This document shows, piece after piece, positions 43,608 through 52,572 of a stretch of DNA of 64,000 nucleotides (position 1 is the stretch's first letter; every line of letters begins with the position of its first letter). The position numbers and the translations under genes were made by a program. The notes under the pieces are model-generated. The model worked only from the letters and a program-made list of their open reading frames with translations, was not told the DNA's origin and made no database searches. The stretch lies in contig JAFSFI010000002.1 of assembly GCA_017435255.1 (NCBI GenBank), positions 18,549-82,548 on the forward strand. Reading direction: 5' to 3'. Source of the DNA: Bacilli bacterium. GTDB taxonomy: Bacteria > Bacillota_I > Bacilli_A > RF39 > UBA660.

Positions 43608-45146
43608 ATGAACGATAAGATTTGTGGATATTATTTGGATGAACAACAAAAATCAATAGTATTAGATGATAGCAATCACTTGTTGGTGGTTGCAGGTGCT
43701 GGCAGTGGCAAAACACTTACGATTTTAGGTAAAATTTATTATTTAGTAAAGTATAAAAACATTTCTGAAGATGAGATTTTATGTATTTCATTTACAAGGG
43801 CATCGTCAGATAATTTAAAGGAAAAAATAAAAAAAGAATTATTATTGAATATACCAGTTTATACTTTTCATAAATTGGGACTAGAGATTTTAAAAGATAA
43901 TAAAGCTGTATGTGAAATAGCAGAATCTAATTCCTTAGAAAATATTATTCACGAATTTTTTTCTACTACAATTTTATCTTCAGAATTTTATATGTTAAGA
44001 GTGCTTCAATATTTTAGAATTAAGAAAATAATAAATATCAAAAAAACTTATTTAAAATTTTATAATAATAATTGTGAAAAAATTGAAATTTTAGAAAAAA
44101 TTATATCAACTTTTATTCATCTGTTTAAATGTAATAATTATTCAATATCTGATTTTTCATTATTTTTGAAACAAACTAGGTTTTCTTTTGTTTGTTTTAG
44201 ATTACAGAAAGAAAAAATATTTTTATTATTGACATTAAATATTTATTTAATTTATCAAAGTTATTTAGAAGAAAACGGGGAAATAGATTTTGATGATATG
44301 ATAATTAAGTCATCTCAGTTAATAGAAGATGGTGGAAAAATAAGAAAATATAAATATATTATAATTGATGAATATCAAGATACGTCTTATATAAGATTTA
44401 TACTTATTAAAAATATTTTAAATAAGACTGGTGCTAAGCTAATGGCGGTAGGTGATGATTTCCAATCTATATATCGTTTTACAGGTTGTGATATTGCATT
44501 GTTTTTAAGGTTTAATAGTTTGTTTCCTGATGCAAAAGTAATGAAAATAGAAAATACGTATAGAAATAGTCAAGAACTTGTGAGTGTTGCAAGTGATTTT
44601 GTTATGAGAAATAAGTATCAAATAAGAAAACAGTTGCGTTCAAACAAAAGATTAATGAAACCAATAAGACTAATTTACTATAAAAATATAAGTGAAACTT
44701 TTCTAAAGTTAGTATTAAGAATATTTGAAGAAACGCAAGGCTCGATACTGGTTTTAGGTAGAAACAATAAAGACATTAATATGTTGTTGGGCAAAAACTT
44801 TACTATTGGCAAAGATAATAAAGTAATTTGCAATGAGAAAAAAGATATAGATATTTATTATCTAACTGTACACAAATCCAAAGGGTTAGAAGCCGACAAT
44901 GTAATTATAATTAACTTAGAAGATAAAATATCAGGGTTTCCAAACCAAATAGAAGGTGATAAAGTATTGAGATTTGTTAATCAATCTTATGATAGTTTTC
45001 CTTTTAGTGAAGAAAGAAGACTTTTCTACGTAGCTCTTACTAGAACTAAAAATTATGTATATCTTTTAGTACCAATTAAGAATCAATCTGTTTTTGTAAG
45101 TGAATTAGTGAAAAACAAAAAGCATATCGAGATAGAAAAATATTAA
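43608..45146 (+). CDS. Short UvrD/Rep-family helicase
   Basis: A 512-residue superfamily 1A helicase. Visible motifs are Q-motif DEQQKSIV, Walker A GAGSGKT near residue 31, SFTRASSDN (Ia), DEYQDTSY (motif II) near 248, GDDFQSIYRF (III), YRNSQELV (IV), LTVHKSKGLEADNV (V) and RRLFYVALTRTKN (VI) near the end. It is about 150-200 residues shorter than UvrD or PcrA because the 1B and 2B insert domains are reduced, so it resembles the compact helicases found alone or in defence and mobile contexts. It is followed by a small gene 35 bases later. Confidence 0.88.
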   Translation: MNDKICGYYLDEQQKSIVLDDSNHLLVVAGAGSGKTLTILGKIYYLVKYKNISEDEILCISFTRASSDNLKEKIKKELLLNIPVYTFHKLGLEILKDNKAVCEIAESNSLENIIHEFFSTTILSSEFYMLRVLQYFRIKKIINIKKTYLKFYNNNCEKIEILEKIISTFIHLFKCNNYSISDFSLFLKQTRFSFVCFRLQKEKIFLLLTLNIYLIYQSYLEENGEIDFDDMIIKSSQLIEDGGKIRKYKYIIIDEYQDTSYIRFILIKNILNKTGAKLMAVGDDFQSIYRFTGCDIALFLRFNSLFPDAKVMKIENTYRNSQELVSVASDFVMRNKYQIRKQLRSNKRLMKPIRLIYYKNISETFLKLVLRIFEETQGSILVLGRNNKDINMLLGKNFTIGKDNKVICNEKKDIDIYYLTVHKSKGLEADNVIIINLEDKISGFPNQIEGDKVLRFVNQSYDSFPFSEERRLFYVALTRTKNYVYLLVPIKNQSVFVSELVKNKKHIEIEKY

Positions 45147-45180
45147 CGATATTGATATAATATAAATTGAAGGTGAATTT

Positions 45181-45456
45181 ATGATTATAAATGGAAAAAA
45201 TGTAACAGTGGAAGAAGCTATAAAACTTTCAGAAATTGAAAGTAACTTTATACATCGTAGAAGTAATGGTCTATTACTTAGCGATTATCATATTTCCATA
45301 TTAAACAGATGTCATATAGATTATAAAAAATATAGTACATTAAGTTCGTTGCTGTTTGAAATAGAAGATTATTTAAATGAGGAAGATAATGATGAATTAG
45401 AAGAAGTAAGCAAACAATTGGCAGAAATTCATTATTATAGTGAAACTAACAAATAA
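45181..45456 (+). CDS. Small unknown acidic protein after the helicase
   Basis: A 91-residue protein with an N-terminal basic-helix pattern (VTVEEAIKLSEIESNFIHRR) and an acidic tail (DYLNEEDNDELEEVSKQLAEI). No known domain. GAAGGTGA precedes the ATG. Spacing of 35 bases suggests co-transcription with the helicase gene, and its acidic tail could be a protein-interaction surface. Confidence 0.55.
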   Translation: MIINGKNVTVEEAIKLSEIESNFIHRRSNGLLLSDYHISILNRCHIDYKKYSTLSSLLFEIEDYLNEEDNDELEEVSKQLAEIHYYSETNK

Positions 45457-45494
45457 ATGGTATAATTAATACAGAAAGTAAAAAGAGGTAGTGC

Positions 45495-46421
45495 ATGAGT
45501 AGATTTTTATCAATATTAGTTAAGAAAATTTCTAACAAAGACATTAGTGTTAAAAAAAGTTATAAATTATTGAGATTTATGCAAAAAATTACAAATCCAA
45601 ATCTATTTAATAAAGAAAAGTATGAAGATGTTTTCTTTAATGTTGGTGATAGACAGATAAGATGCAGATTTTTTTCTCCACAAAATATTAATGACAAAAC
45701 TAAAGTGATAATTTTTATTCACGGCGGAGGATGGGCAACTGGTTGTGTAGACTCTTATACAAAGACTTGCATTGAATTGTCTAAAAGAACAGGAAGAATG
45801 ATTATTACAATTGATTATAGATTAGCTCCAGAATATCCTTATCCTTGTGGATTTAACGATTGCTATGATATAGTGAATTTGTTAATCGATAATTTACGAA
45901 AAAATGGGTTAAAAAGCAAAGATATATGTTTAATGGGAGACTCTGCAGGCGGAAATTTAGTTGCAGCAATATCTTTAAAATCTAGAGCTACACGAGATTT
46001 TAAAGTTAAGAAACAAATATTATTGTATCCTGCTTTACAAAATGATTATTCCGATACCACAAAGTATAAGTCTGTTATAACAAACGGCAAAGATTTTTTG
46101 TTAACGCAAAAACAACTTCAAGAATATATGGAATTGTATGTTAGTGATAAAGAAAAATTAAATAGCCCATATGTTTCTCCTTTAAAATCAAGGTTTCCTT
46201 GCTTTCAGCCGAATACTTTGATTATTACGGCAGATAAAGATCCTTTACGAGATGAAGGCAAAGCATATGCAAAAAAACTAAGTTTATTTTTTAATAAAGT
46301 TACATATCATAACGTTAACGGGGCAATGCATGGATTTTTTACCATGCCTATATATAAAACTTATTCAGAAGAGGCGTATGAAAAAATATTAAAATTTTTA
46401 GGTGATGAAGATGAGCAATAA
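45495..46421 (+). CDS. Alpha/beta hydrolase of the hormone-sensitive-lipase family
   Basis: A 308-residue esterase-type enzyme. The oxyanion motif HGGGWATG lies near residue 76, nucleophile GDSAGG near residue 149 (Ser151), the acidic residue near 246 (ADKDPLRDEG) and the His in NGAMHGF near 279. It is the first gene of a three-gene operon: the next gene overlaps its end, and a third follows. The same set (hydrolase, condensation-type acyltransferase, DUF6320-like protein) is often linked in clostridia; the product is not known to me. Confidence 0.87.
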   Translation: MSRFLSILVKKISNKDISVKKSYKLLRFMQKITNPNLFNKEKYEDVFFNVGDRQIRCRFFSPQNINDKTKVIIFIHGGGWATGCVDSYTKTCIELSKRTGRMIITIDYRLAPEYPYPCGFNDCYDIVNLLIDNLRKNGLKSKDICLMGDSAGGNLVAAISLKSRATRDFKVKKQILLYPALQNDYSDTTKYKSVITNGKDFLLTQKQLQEYMELYVSDKEKLNSPYVSPLKSRFPCFQPNTLIITADKDPLRDEGKAYAKKLSLFFNKVTYHNVNGAMHGFFTMPIYKTYSEEAYEKILKFLGDEDEQ

Positions 46422-47673
46422 TGACAAGAAATGGTATAAATTAGACAATGCTGGAAAAATTTTTCCACCTACTGCTACTAGGGGGGATTCAAAAGTTTTT
46501 AGATTCGCTTGTGAATTATATGAAGATGTAGATAAGGAAATATTACAGGCTGCTTTAGACAAAACAATAGAAGAATATCCTTTGTTTTTGTCTACCCTAC
46601 AAAAGGGGTTATTTTGGTATTATTTAGAGACTACAAGTATTAAACCTAAAGTAAGAGAGGAAGATATTGCATTGTGTGATAAGATGGATGATGACTTATT
46701 ATTTAGAGTTTCCTATTATAAAAAGCGAATTAATTTGGAAGTGCATCATGCTTTAACTGATGGTACAGGAGCACTATCTTTTTTGAAAACACTTGTTACA
46801 AATTATTTGTCTTCTAAATATAGTATTAAAGAAAATTTTGTAATAGATGATAGTTCTATTTATGAAAAAGAAGCAGATAGTTTTGAAAAGTATTATAAAA
46901 AATCTACTAAGTTAAAACTACCAAAAGATGAAAAAGCATATACCTTAAAGGGTAGAAAGCATCTAGAAGATAGATTGCAAGTGATCGAAGGAATTGTTTC
47001 TACTCGCGATGTTTTAACGTTGGCAAAAAGCCACAATACAACAGTTACTATATATTTGACTAGTATTTTAATTCAAAGCGTTGGTTCAACGATGAGTAGA
47101 AAAGAAAAAAGGAAACCGGTGGTTGTTACTATTCCAGTTAATTTGAGAAAATACTTTAAATCTAACACGGCTAGGAACTTTTTTAGCACAATCACAGTTA
47201 GTTATAAATTTAAAGATGATAATGACAAGATAGAAGATATTATAGATGCAGTAAGTTTACAATTTAAATCAAAATTAACAAAAGAAAACCTAGATAAACA
47301 AATGAATGAATTAGCGGTGTTAGAAAATGTTTTTTTTATTAGATTAGTTCCTGTATTTATTAAAGATATTGTTTTGAAATATTTTCATATAAAGTCTCGA
47401 GGAGAACAAACTATTGCATTATCGAATATCGGTATTGTTGATATGCCAAAAGAATTGCAACAGTATATTAAGTTGTTTGATGTTTTCACAAGTACTGATT
47501 GTACACAACTTTGTATGTGCTCATATTTGGATAATATGACATTATCTTTTGCATCTCATTTTGTTGATACAGAGATACAGAAAAACTTTTTTACTGAATT
47601 GAGTAAGCAAAATATAGATGTAGTAATAAATACTAATATATTGGAGGATAGCGAATATGAAGAAGTGCTATAA
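46411..47673 (+). CDS. Condensation-fold acyltransferase-like protein
   Basis: A 420-residue protein with the CoA-dependent acyltransferase/condensation fold. The motif EVHHALTDGTGAL near residue 112 is HHxxxDG, the catalytic His motif of alcohol acetyltransferases and NRPS condensation domains, and PVNLRKYFKSNTARNFF near 250 matches the family's second half. I chose ATG 46411 (MSNNDKKW) after GGTGATG. It overlaps the hydrolase stop by 11 bases and the next gene by 17 bases, so the three are tightly coupled. Confidence 0.82.
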   Translation: MSNNDKKWYKLDNAGKIFPPTATRGDSKVFRFACELYEDVDKEILQAALDKTIEEYPLFLSTLQKGLFWYYLETTSIKPKVREEDIALCDKMDDDLLFRVSYYKKRINLEVHHALTDGTGALSFLKTLVTNYLSSKYSIKENFVIDDSSIYEKEADSFEKYYKKSTKLKLPKDEKAYTLKGRKHLEDRLQVIEGIVSTRDVLTLAKSHNTTVTIYLTSILIQSVGSTMSRKEKRKPVVVTIPVNLRKYFKSNTARNFFSTITVSYKFKDDNDKIEDIIDAVSLQFKSKLTKENLDKQMNELAVLENVFFIRLVPVFIKDIVLKYFHIKSRGEQTIALSNIGIVDMPKELQQYIKLFDVFTSTDCTQLCMCSYLDNMTLSFASHFVDTEIQKNFFTELSKQNIDVVINTNILEDSEYEEVL

Positions 47674-48319
47674 ATGTAATGTTTCGATTAATACTAATGT
47701 TGATAAATGTCCTCTTTGTGATAATGCATTAACTGGTAAAAAAGAAGGAGATAATATATTTCCAATAATACCTAGTATTTATACTAAAAATACTATTTTT
47801 CTAAAACTATTGTTATTTGCATCTATCTTAGGCTGTGTTATTTGTTCTATTATTAATTTGTTAGTTAGTGGTGAAGTTGGATGGGCATGGTTTGTAATAG
47901 CTGGTATTGTATCTTTTTGGATAACTTTTATGACTGGTATAAAAAAACGTAATCATTTTATGAAATTGTTGTTTTCTGAAGTTATGGTTGTTTTGGTTTC
48001 TTCGGTATTGTGGGACTATTTTACCGGTTGGCATTTGTGGAGTGTTACATATGTGTTGCCATTTTTGTGTATAGCATATATAACTGCTTTATTCTTTCTT
48101 AGATTTTTTATAAAAAACATATTTAAAGATTATGTTATTTATATTTATATTAATGCTTTAATAGGATTGATTCCTTTATATTTTATCCTAAGGGGAACAC
48201 TTAGTAATGAGTGGCCATCAGTATTTTGTGTATTATTTAGCGTTTGTGTTATTTTAGCATTAGCTGTTTTTAATCATCGCCAAATGAAAAACGAAATCGA
48301 GCGAAGATTGCATATATAA
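47657..48319 (+). CDS. DUF6320-like zinc-ribbon membrane protein
   Basis: A 220-residue protein. The N-terminal zinc ribbon CYKCNVSINTNVDKCPLCDNAL (two CxxC) is followed by six hydrophobic helices from about residue 48 to 208. The form fits DUF6320 proteins, which in clostridia accompany the hydrolase/acyltransferase pair. It may anchor the pair at the membrane (inferred). The ribosome site GGAGG sits inside the upstream gene. Confidence 0.78.
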   Translation: MKKCYKCNVSINTNVDKCPLCDNALTGKKEGDNIFPIIPSIYTKNTIFLKLLLFASILGCVICSIINLLVSGEVGWAWFVIAGIVSFWITFMTGIKKRNHFMKLLFSEVMVVLVSSVLWDYFTGWHLWSVTYVLPFLCIAYITALFFLRFFIKNIFKDYVIYIYINALIGLIPLYFILRGTLSNEWPSVFCVLFSVCVILALAVFNHRQMKNEIERRLHI

Positions 48320-48396
48320 AATGTATTTTAAAAACAAAAAAACTAACTAAATAATGAATGGTTTCTTAGTTAGATGTAAAAATGAGGAAATTAATT

Positions 48397-49062
48397 ATGA
48401 AGAAAAATGAAAAATTAGATATCATTTACGAGGATAAGGATATTATTGTTGTTAATAAACCTGCAGGGCTTTTAACAATTTCTACTGACAAGGAAAAAGA
48501 AAAAACTTTGTTTCATAAAGTATATGTGTATATAAAGAAGAAAAATAAGAATAATAAAATATTTATTGTACATAGATTAGATAAAGATACATCTGGTATA
48601 GTTATGTTTGCCAAAAGTGAAAGTTTAAAGGTTAAATTTCAAAATGATTGGGATAATCTTGCTATAGAAAGAAAGTATGTTGCAATAGTACATGGAGTAG
48701 TTAAAGATAAAAAGAGAGAAATAGTGTCCTGGTTAAAGGAAACAAAAACTTTATTAACATACTCAAGCAATAAAAAGGAAGGCGGCAAAAAAGCTATTAC
48801 TGAATATAGAGTAGTAGGTAATAATGATAATTATTCGTTACTCGATATCGATATTAAAACAGGAAGAAAAAACCAAATAAGAGTCCATATGAAGGATATA
48901 GAACATCCTATTGTTGGTGATAACAAATATGGATTAAATGATAAATTTAAACGCATGTATTTGCATGCTTATAAATTATCAATAATTCACCCTGTTACAA
49001 AGAAAATTTTTGCTTTTGAAACTGATATACCGACAAATTTTATAAAATTAATACAAAAATAG
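48397..49062 (+). CDS. RluA-family RNA pseudouridine synthase
   Basis: A 221-residue enzyme that isomerises uridine in rRNA or tRNA. Motifs: IVVNKPAGLLT near residue 21, VHRLDKDTSGIVMFAKS near 60 (catalytic Asp in HRLDKDTSG), GRKNQIRVHM near 160 and HPIVGDNKYG near 172. It lacks an S4 domain. I chose ATG 48397 with GAGGAA six bases upstream rather than ATG 48382. An inverted repeat CTAACTAA/TTAGTTAG lies just upstream (48341-48374). Confidence 0.9.
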   Translation: MKKNEKLDIIYEDKDIIVVNKPAGLLTISTDKEKEKTLFHKVYVYIKKKNKNNKIFIVHRLDKDTSGIVMFAKSESLKVKFQNDWDNLAIERKYVAIVHGVVKDKKREIVSWLKETKTLLTYSSNKKEGGKKAITEYRVVGNNDNYSLLDIDIKTGRKNQIRVHMKDIEHPIVGDNKYGLNDKFKRMYLHAYKLSIIHPVTKKIFAFETDIPTNFIKLIQK

Positions 49063-49085
49063 AAGAAACTTGGCTTTCTTTTTTT
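49062..49085 (+). terminator. Intrinsic terminator after the pseudouridine synthase
   Basis: AGAAA pairs with TTTCT around a short loop at the end of the gene, followed by a T run. Confidence 0.65.
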
Positions 49086-49153
49086 GTTGTTAAATACTAT
49101 TTTTGTTGATATAATGCATATATAAGAATAAAAGAGAAAGTGTGGTAATTAGT

Positions 49154-49687
49154 ATGCATTTGTATGTTGTAAGGCATGGTACAACTTATAATAATGTCGA
49201 AGATTTGATAAATGGAAGAAATGATATAGATTTAAACGAGCAAGGTGTAAAAGAAGCGGGGCGTGCTAGTTTTATTTTAAAAGATATTAAATTTGATAAG
49301 ATATATTGTTCTCCGTTAATAAGAGCTAAACACACCATGCAAATTATAAATTGTAATAATTTCCCTGTAGAATATGATGAGAGACTTGCAGAAAGGGATT
49401 CAGGGGTTATGACTAATCATCCTGTTGCTGAGATTGATATAAATCTTTGGTATAGTTTAACTCCCGGATTAATTTATGGTAGTGCAGAAAGTTTTAAAGG
49501 AGTTATTACAAGGGTTGATTCATTTATTAAAGACTTAAGAAATGAGCATGAGAATGATACTGTTCTTGTTGTAGCACACGGTGATGTTATGAAGGCTATA
49601 GAAGTTATTATCTTTGGTTATCCTGGTGCAGAAGAAGTTTATGAGTGGTCCCATCCTAATTGTTGCATAAGAGATTATAGATTATAA
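49154..49687 (+). CDS. Histidine phosphatase-family protein
   Basis: A 177-residue cytoplasmic enzyme of the phosphoglycerate-mutase fold. The N-terminus MHLYVVRHGTTYNN is the RHG motif with phosphoacceptor His, DLNEQGVKEA follows, YCSPLIRAKHT holds the second Arg, and VVAHGDVMKA is the second His near residue 139. The substrate may be a phosphosugar or nucleotide. ATG 49154 puts the family start at residue 1; an upstream in-frame GTG at 49142 is less likely. Confidence 0.88.
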   Translation: MHLYVVRHGTTYNNVEDLINGRNDIDLNEQGVKEAGRASFILKDIKFDKIYCSPLIRAKHTMQIINCNNFPVEYDERLAERDSGVMTNHPVAEIDINLWYSLTPGLIYGSAESFKGVITRVDSFIKDLRNEHENDTVLVVAHGDVMKAIEVIIFGYPGAEEVYEWSHPNCCIRDYRL

Positions 49688-49692
49688 ATCAT

Positions 49693-49714
49693 AAAACGTT
49701 TAATTACGTTTTTT
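49693..49714 (+). terminator. Intrinsic terminator
   Basis: AAAACGT (49693-49699) and ACGTTTT (49706-49712), followed by T residues. Confidence 0.75.
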
Positions 49715-49797
49715 AATTTGCTTAAATATTTGAGTAGAAATTTTATGCTAAAAATGGTATTATATTAAGTAAGATAGAGTAGTTAGGGGTGAATAAT

Positions 49798-51600
49798 ATG
49801 AGTGAGGGAAGAATAAAAAGCATATTGTTTAACTTAATTCAACAGAATAATTGCTTGGATAACAAAGAGTTATATCAAATTTTAAATAAGTTTTTAAACA
49901 GTCAATTTGCTGAGCAAGACATAGTGAAAGAATATAATGATTTATGTATTTTGCATAGGGAGAAATATAATAAAATTGAAGAATATAACAAGTTCAATAA
50001 CTATAATAATGTTTTTAATAGCAAAGGAATTTATACGATTAATGATTTGTATAGATTCATGAATAATAACTTTGAATATGGTGGAATATTGATTGTAGAT
50101 AACGAAAGAAAAAAACTTCCGTTTGGTCCAGTTAATGGAGTAGCTAATAGTAACGTTATGACAAGATACGAAGACACTAATGTTTTTGAGATTATTATTA
50201 ATTTTTATAATAAGATAGAACCAAATAACAAAATAGCAGAATATGTCTTACAAAAATATAATAATAAACAAACAGACATTTGTTCTTTAGATGAATATAA
50301 GCATATTATTAATACTGTTGGAGGTTATGTTCAAAAAAATGTTTGGAAACATAGAAGTGTATTAGAAATACTAAATGATCAAATATCAAATTGTTATGAA
50401 TCTACTTTTCTGGTTGGGGAATTTTTCAAATTAAATAATGTTAAATATCAAAAATATATAATTGGAAGATATGATAATGCTTTTCTTTCACATATGTTTA
50501 TAACATATGAATTAAATGGAAAATATTATTATTTTGAACATGCTCTAAGGGATTTTAAAGGTATATATGAGTATAGTTCTAAAGAAGAAATGGAACAAGA
50601 TATTTTTGTTAAATATATATATTATGACAACCATAAAATGGATAAAGAATTAAATTTAGATAATTATTTTTTAAAGCCAATTGATGATCTTAACATAAAT
50701 GGAAGTTTTACAGAATATTTTGATTATTTTGCAACTGTACCAAGTATTAAAATAAAAAAATCTAACTTCGATATTTTAATGTCGCTAACCGATTTAGTAT
50801 TAAACCAAGTTATAAATGTTGTTTCTATATATTATAATGATTCTAATGTTTTCTTTAGTGATATTGAAATTCCTTTAAAAAGTGATTTTTATGATCTTGA
50901 ATTATGGAATAGGGAAATTCGTAAAATATTGAGGAAAAAAATTATTAATCTTGGTTTTTTTGTAACAAATAGGGAAGATAGTGTATATTTAATGAATTCA
51001 TTAGGTGGCTTTTTAAAGTTTGATAATGTTATAAAAGTTTCTAATGACAATACAAGGGCGCAACTTATTTACCAAAAACAAAAAGTAAATAATATTTTCA
51101 TTATTGAGGATCTTGAGAAGGCCTTAAATAATCAAGCACAATTATTTATTAAAAAAGCAATAATGTTTTCTTTATTGGTTGAAAATAAAAAAGATATATA
51201 TGAGTATGGGTGTTATTTTACTACTAATTTAAGCAGTTCTTGTGTTAAGGCGAGTGGCAGTGCTAAAAAATTGTTAGATTATAAAACAATTGATTTAAGT
51301 GGAAAAATAGATAAAAACAAAATAACTCTTTCAAATTACAATTTATTAGAGCAAATGAGTATTTTTTCTAGAGTTTTAGAAGTTTTATCTGAATCTATTA
51401 AGTTTTTGACAACAAAAGATTACCATAAAGATTTTATTAACATTTTTGTGGATTATTTTGTTTATATGATTGATATTGATTCTATTGATGTGGAAAAACT
51501 ATCCAACATTGATAGTGATAAAGATAATGTATTTTTTGATAAATTTATTACAAAGTTGTTATCATCAATTTTGGCAAAAACAAACATTAAAATTAACTAG
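49798..51600 (+). CDS. Large unknown protein with transglutaminase/papain-like centre
   Basis: A 600-residue soluble protein, unrecognised overall. The middle section reads ISNCYESTFLVGEFFKLNNV (Cys at about 199) then LSHMFITYELNGKYYYFEHA (His at about 232, Glu at about 247), the Cys-His-acid order and spacing of transglutaminase-like or papain-fold peptidases. The N-terminal 190 residues are helical and Asn-rich; the C-terminal 330 hold a mixed domain with HRS/SLGG segments. A GGGGTGA site precedes ATG 49798. It is a single gene between two backbone units. Enzymatic role is an inference from the triad-like residues. Confidence 0.62.
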   Translation: MSEGRIKSILFNLIQQNNCLDNKELYQILNKFLNSQFAEQDIVKEYNDLCILHREKYNKIEEYNKFNNYNNVFNSKGIYTINDLYRFMNNNFEYGGILIVDNERKKLPFGPVNGVANSNVMTRYEDTNVFEIIINFYNKIEPNNKIAEYVLQKYNNKQTDICSLDEYKHIINTVGGYVQKNVWKHRSVLEILNDQISNCYESTFLVGEFFKLNNVKYQKYIIGRYDNAFLSHMFITYELNGKYYYFEHALRDFKGIYEYSSKEEMEQDIFVKYIYYDNHKMDKELNLDNYFLKPIDDLNINGSFTEYFDYFATVPSIKIKKSNFDILMSLTDLVLNQVINVVSIYYNDSNVFFSDIEIPLKSDFYDLELWNREIRKILRKKIINLGFFVTNREDSVYLMNSLGGFLKFDNVIKVSNDNTRAQLIYQKQKVNNIFIIEDLEKALNNQAQLFIKKAIMFSLLVENKKDIYEYGCYFTTNLSSSCVKASGSAKKLLDYKTIDLSGKIDKNKITLSNYNLLEQMSIFSRVLEVLSESIKFLTTKDYHKDFINIFVDYFVYMIDIDSIDVEKLSNIDSDKDNVFFDKFITKLLSSILAKTNIKIN

Positions 51601-51644
51601 AGAGTAATTGTTAAAAATTTCCACATAACAATGCTATATGATGT

Positions 51645-51674
51645 TTGACTTGGTACTGTGATGGGGTATATACT
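51645..51674 (+). promoter_or_regulatory. Promoter of the CsoR-type gene with palindrome
   Basis: TTGACT (51645-51650), an 18-base spacer and TATACT (51669-51674). A GTATATAC palindrome overlaps the -10 box, next to GGGG at 51663-51666; this is where an autoregulator would bind. Confidence 0.5.
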
Positions 51675-51696
51675 ATAGGTGTTAGGAGGCATTGCT

Positions 51697-51969
51697 GTGG
51701 AAAAAGAAAAGGTGACAGGATCAAAACAAGAATTAATAACAAGATTAAATAGATTAGAAGGACAAATTAGAGGGATAAAACAGATGATAAATGATGATAG
51801 AGAATGTGATGATATTTTAATTCAAATTTCTGCTATTATTAATTCATTAAAAGGGTTTAGTAAGACGATTTTGAAAGAACACTTATCAACAAAAATTGTG
51901 GATGATTTAAAAAACGGAAAAATTGAATCTGTTGAAGAAGTAATCACTTTATTTAGTCGTATTAATTAA
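51697..51969 (+). CDS. CsoR/FrmR-family (DUF156) metal- or aldehyde-sensitive regulator
   Basis: A 90-residue all-helical repressor. LITRLNRLEGQIRGIKQMI is the family signature; RECDDILIQISA holds the conserved Cys and LKEHLS the conserved His. The second Cys of the CsoR copper site (about four residues after the His) is absent, so a formaldehyde sensor like FrmR or a non-copper sensor fits better than CsoR. GTG at 51697 follows AGGAGG by seven bases. No effector gene is adjacent in an operon with it; the promoter palindrome suggests self-control. Confidence 0.85.
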   Translation: MEKEKVTGSKQELITRLNRLEGQIRGIKQMINDDRECDDILIQISAIINSLKGFSKTILKEHLSTKIVDDLKNGKIESVEEVITLFSRIN

Positions 51970-51982
51970 ATAAGATATTGTT

Positions 51983-52011
51983 AAAACTACTTTTTAGTAG
52001 TTTTTTTTATT
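51983..52011 (+). terminator. Intrinsic terminator after the CsoR-type gene
   Basis: AAAACTAC (51983-51990) pairs with GTAGTTTT (51997-52004), followed by T residues. Confidence 0.85.
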
Positions 52012-52055
52012 TGATTAATTTGTTATAATATATATAAATAAAATAGGTGGTATGT

Positions 52056-52544
52056 GTGGAAAGTAATATTATAGAAGTAGATGTAAAAGATATTGAAGAA
52101 GTGTTTAATCCTTTTAATGAAAATCAAATATCGGACGAATTAGGAAGATATATATTTCTTAATTCAAAAAAAGGAATGTCAAAAGCAGAATTAATGATTA
52201 ATATTGATAATAAGATTCCTTTTGATGAAGAAGAAAGAGAAAGATTAGTTGATGCAATTAGAACATATTTTGGACTTTTGGTTCGTGAAAAAATGATATA
52301 CAAAAGAAATAATAGTATAAAAAAGATAATATTATTAATTATAGGGGTATTATTGATAATAATAGCCAGCTTATCTGTTTCGGTAGTGGGATTTGTAGGA
52401 GCAGAATTAATTTCTACTATAGGAAAAGTTGCATTATGGGAATTAGCTCATATACTTTTATTTGAGGATAGAAAAGAGAGATTCGATTTAAAGAAATTAA
52501 AAGAATTATCAGAGTGCGAGGTTATTTTTAAAAATAAAAAGTAA
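52056..52544 (+). CDS. Small membrane protein upstream of the DUF1538 transporter
   Basis: A 162-residue protein with an acidic helical N-terminal domain (about 1-90, SNIIEVDVKDIEEVF and DEEERERLVDAIR), one or two hydrophobic helices (about 93-130) and a charged tail (LLFEDRKERFDLKKL). I do not recognise a named family. GTG 52056 follows AGGTGG. It is 28 bases before the DUF1538 gene, so they are likely one operon. Confidence 0.65.
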   Translation: MESNIIEVDVKDIEEVFNPFNENQISDELGRYIFLNSKKGMSKAELMINIDNKIPFDEEERERLVDAIRTYFGLLVREKMIYKRNNSIKKIILLIIGVLLIIIASLSVSVVGFVGAELISTIGKVALWELAHILLFEDRKERFDLKKLKELSECEVIFKNKK

Positions 52545-52572
52545 ATAATATAAAAAGAATAGGAGGTATATT

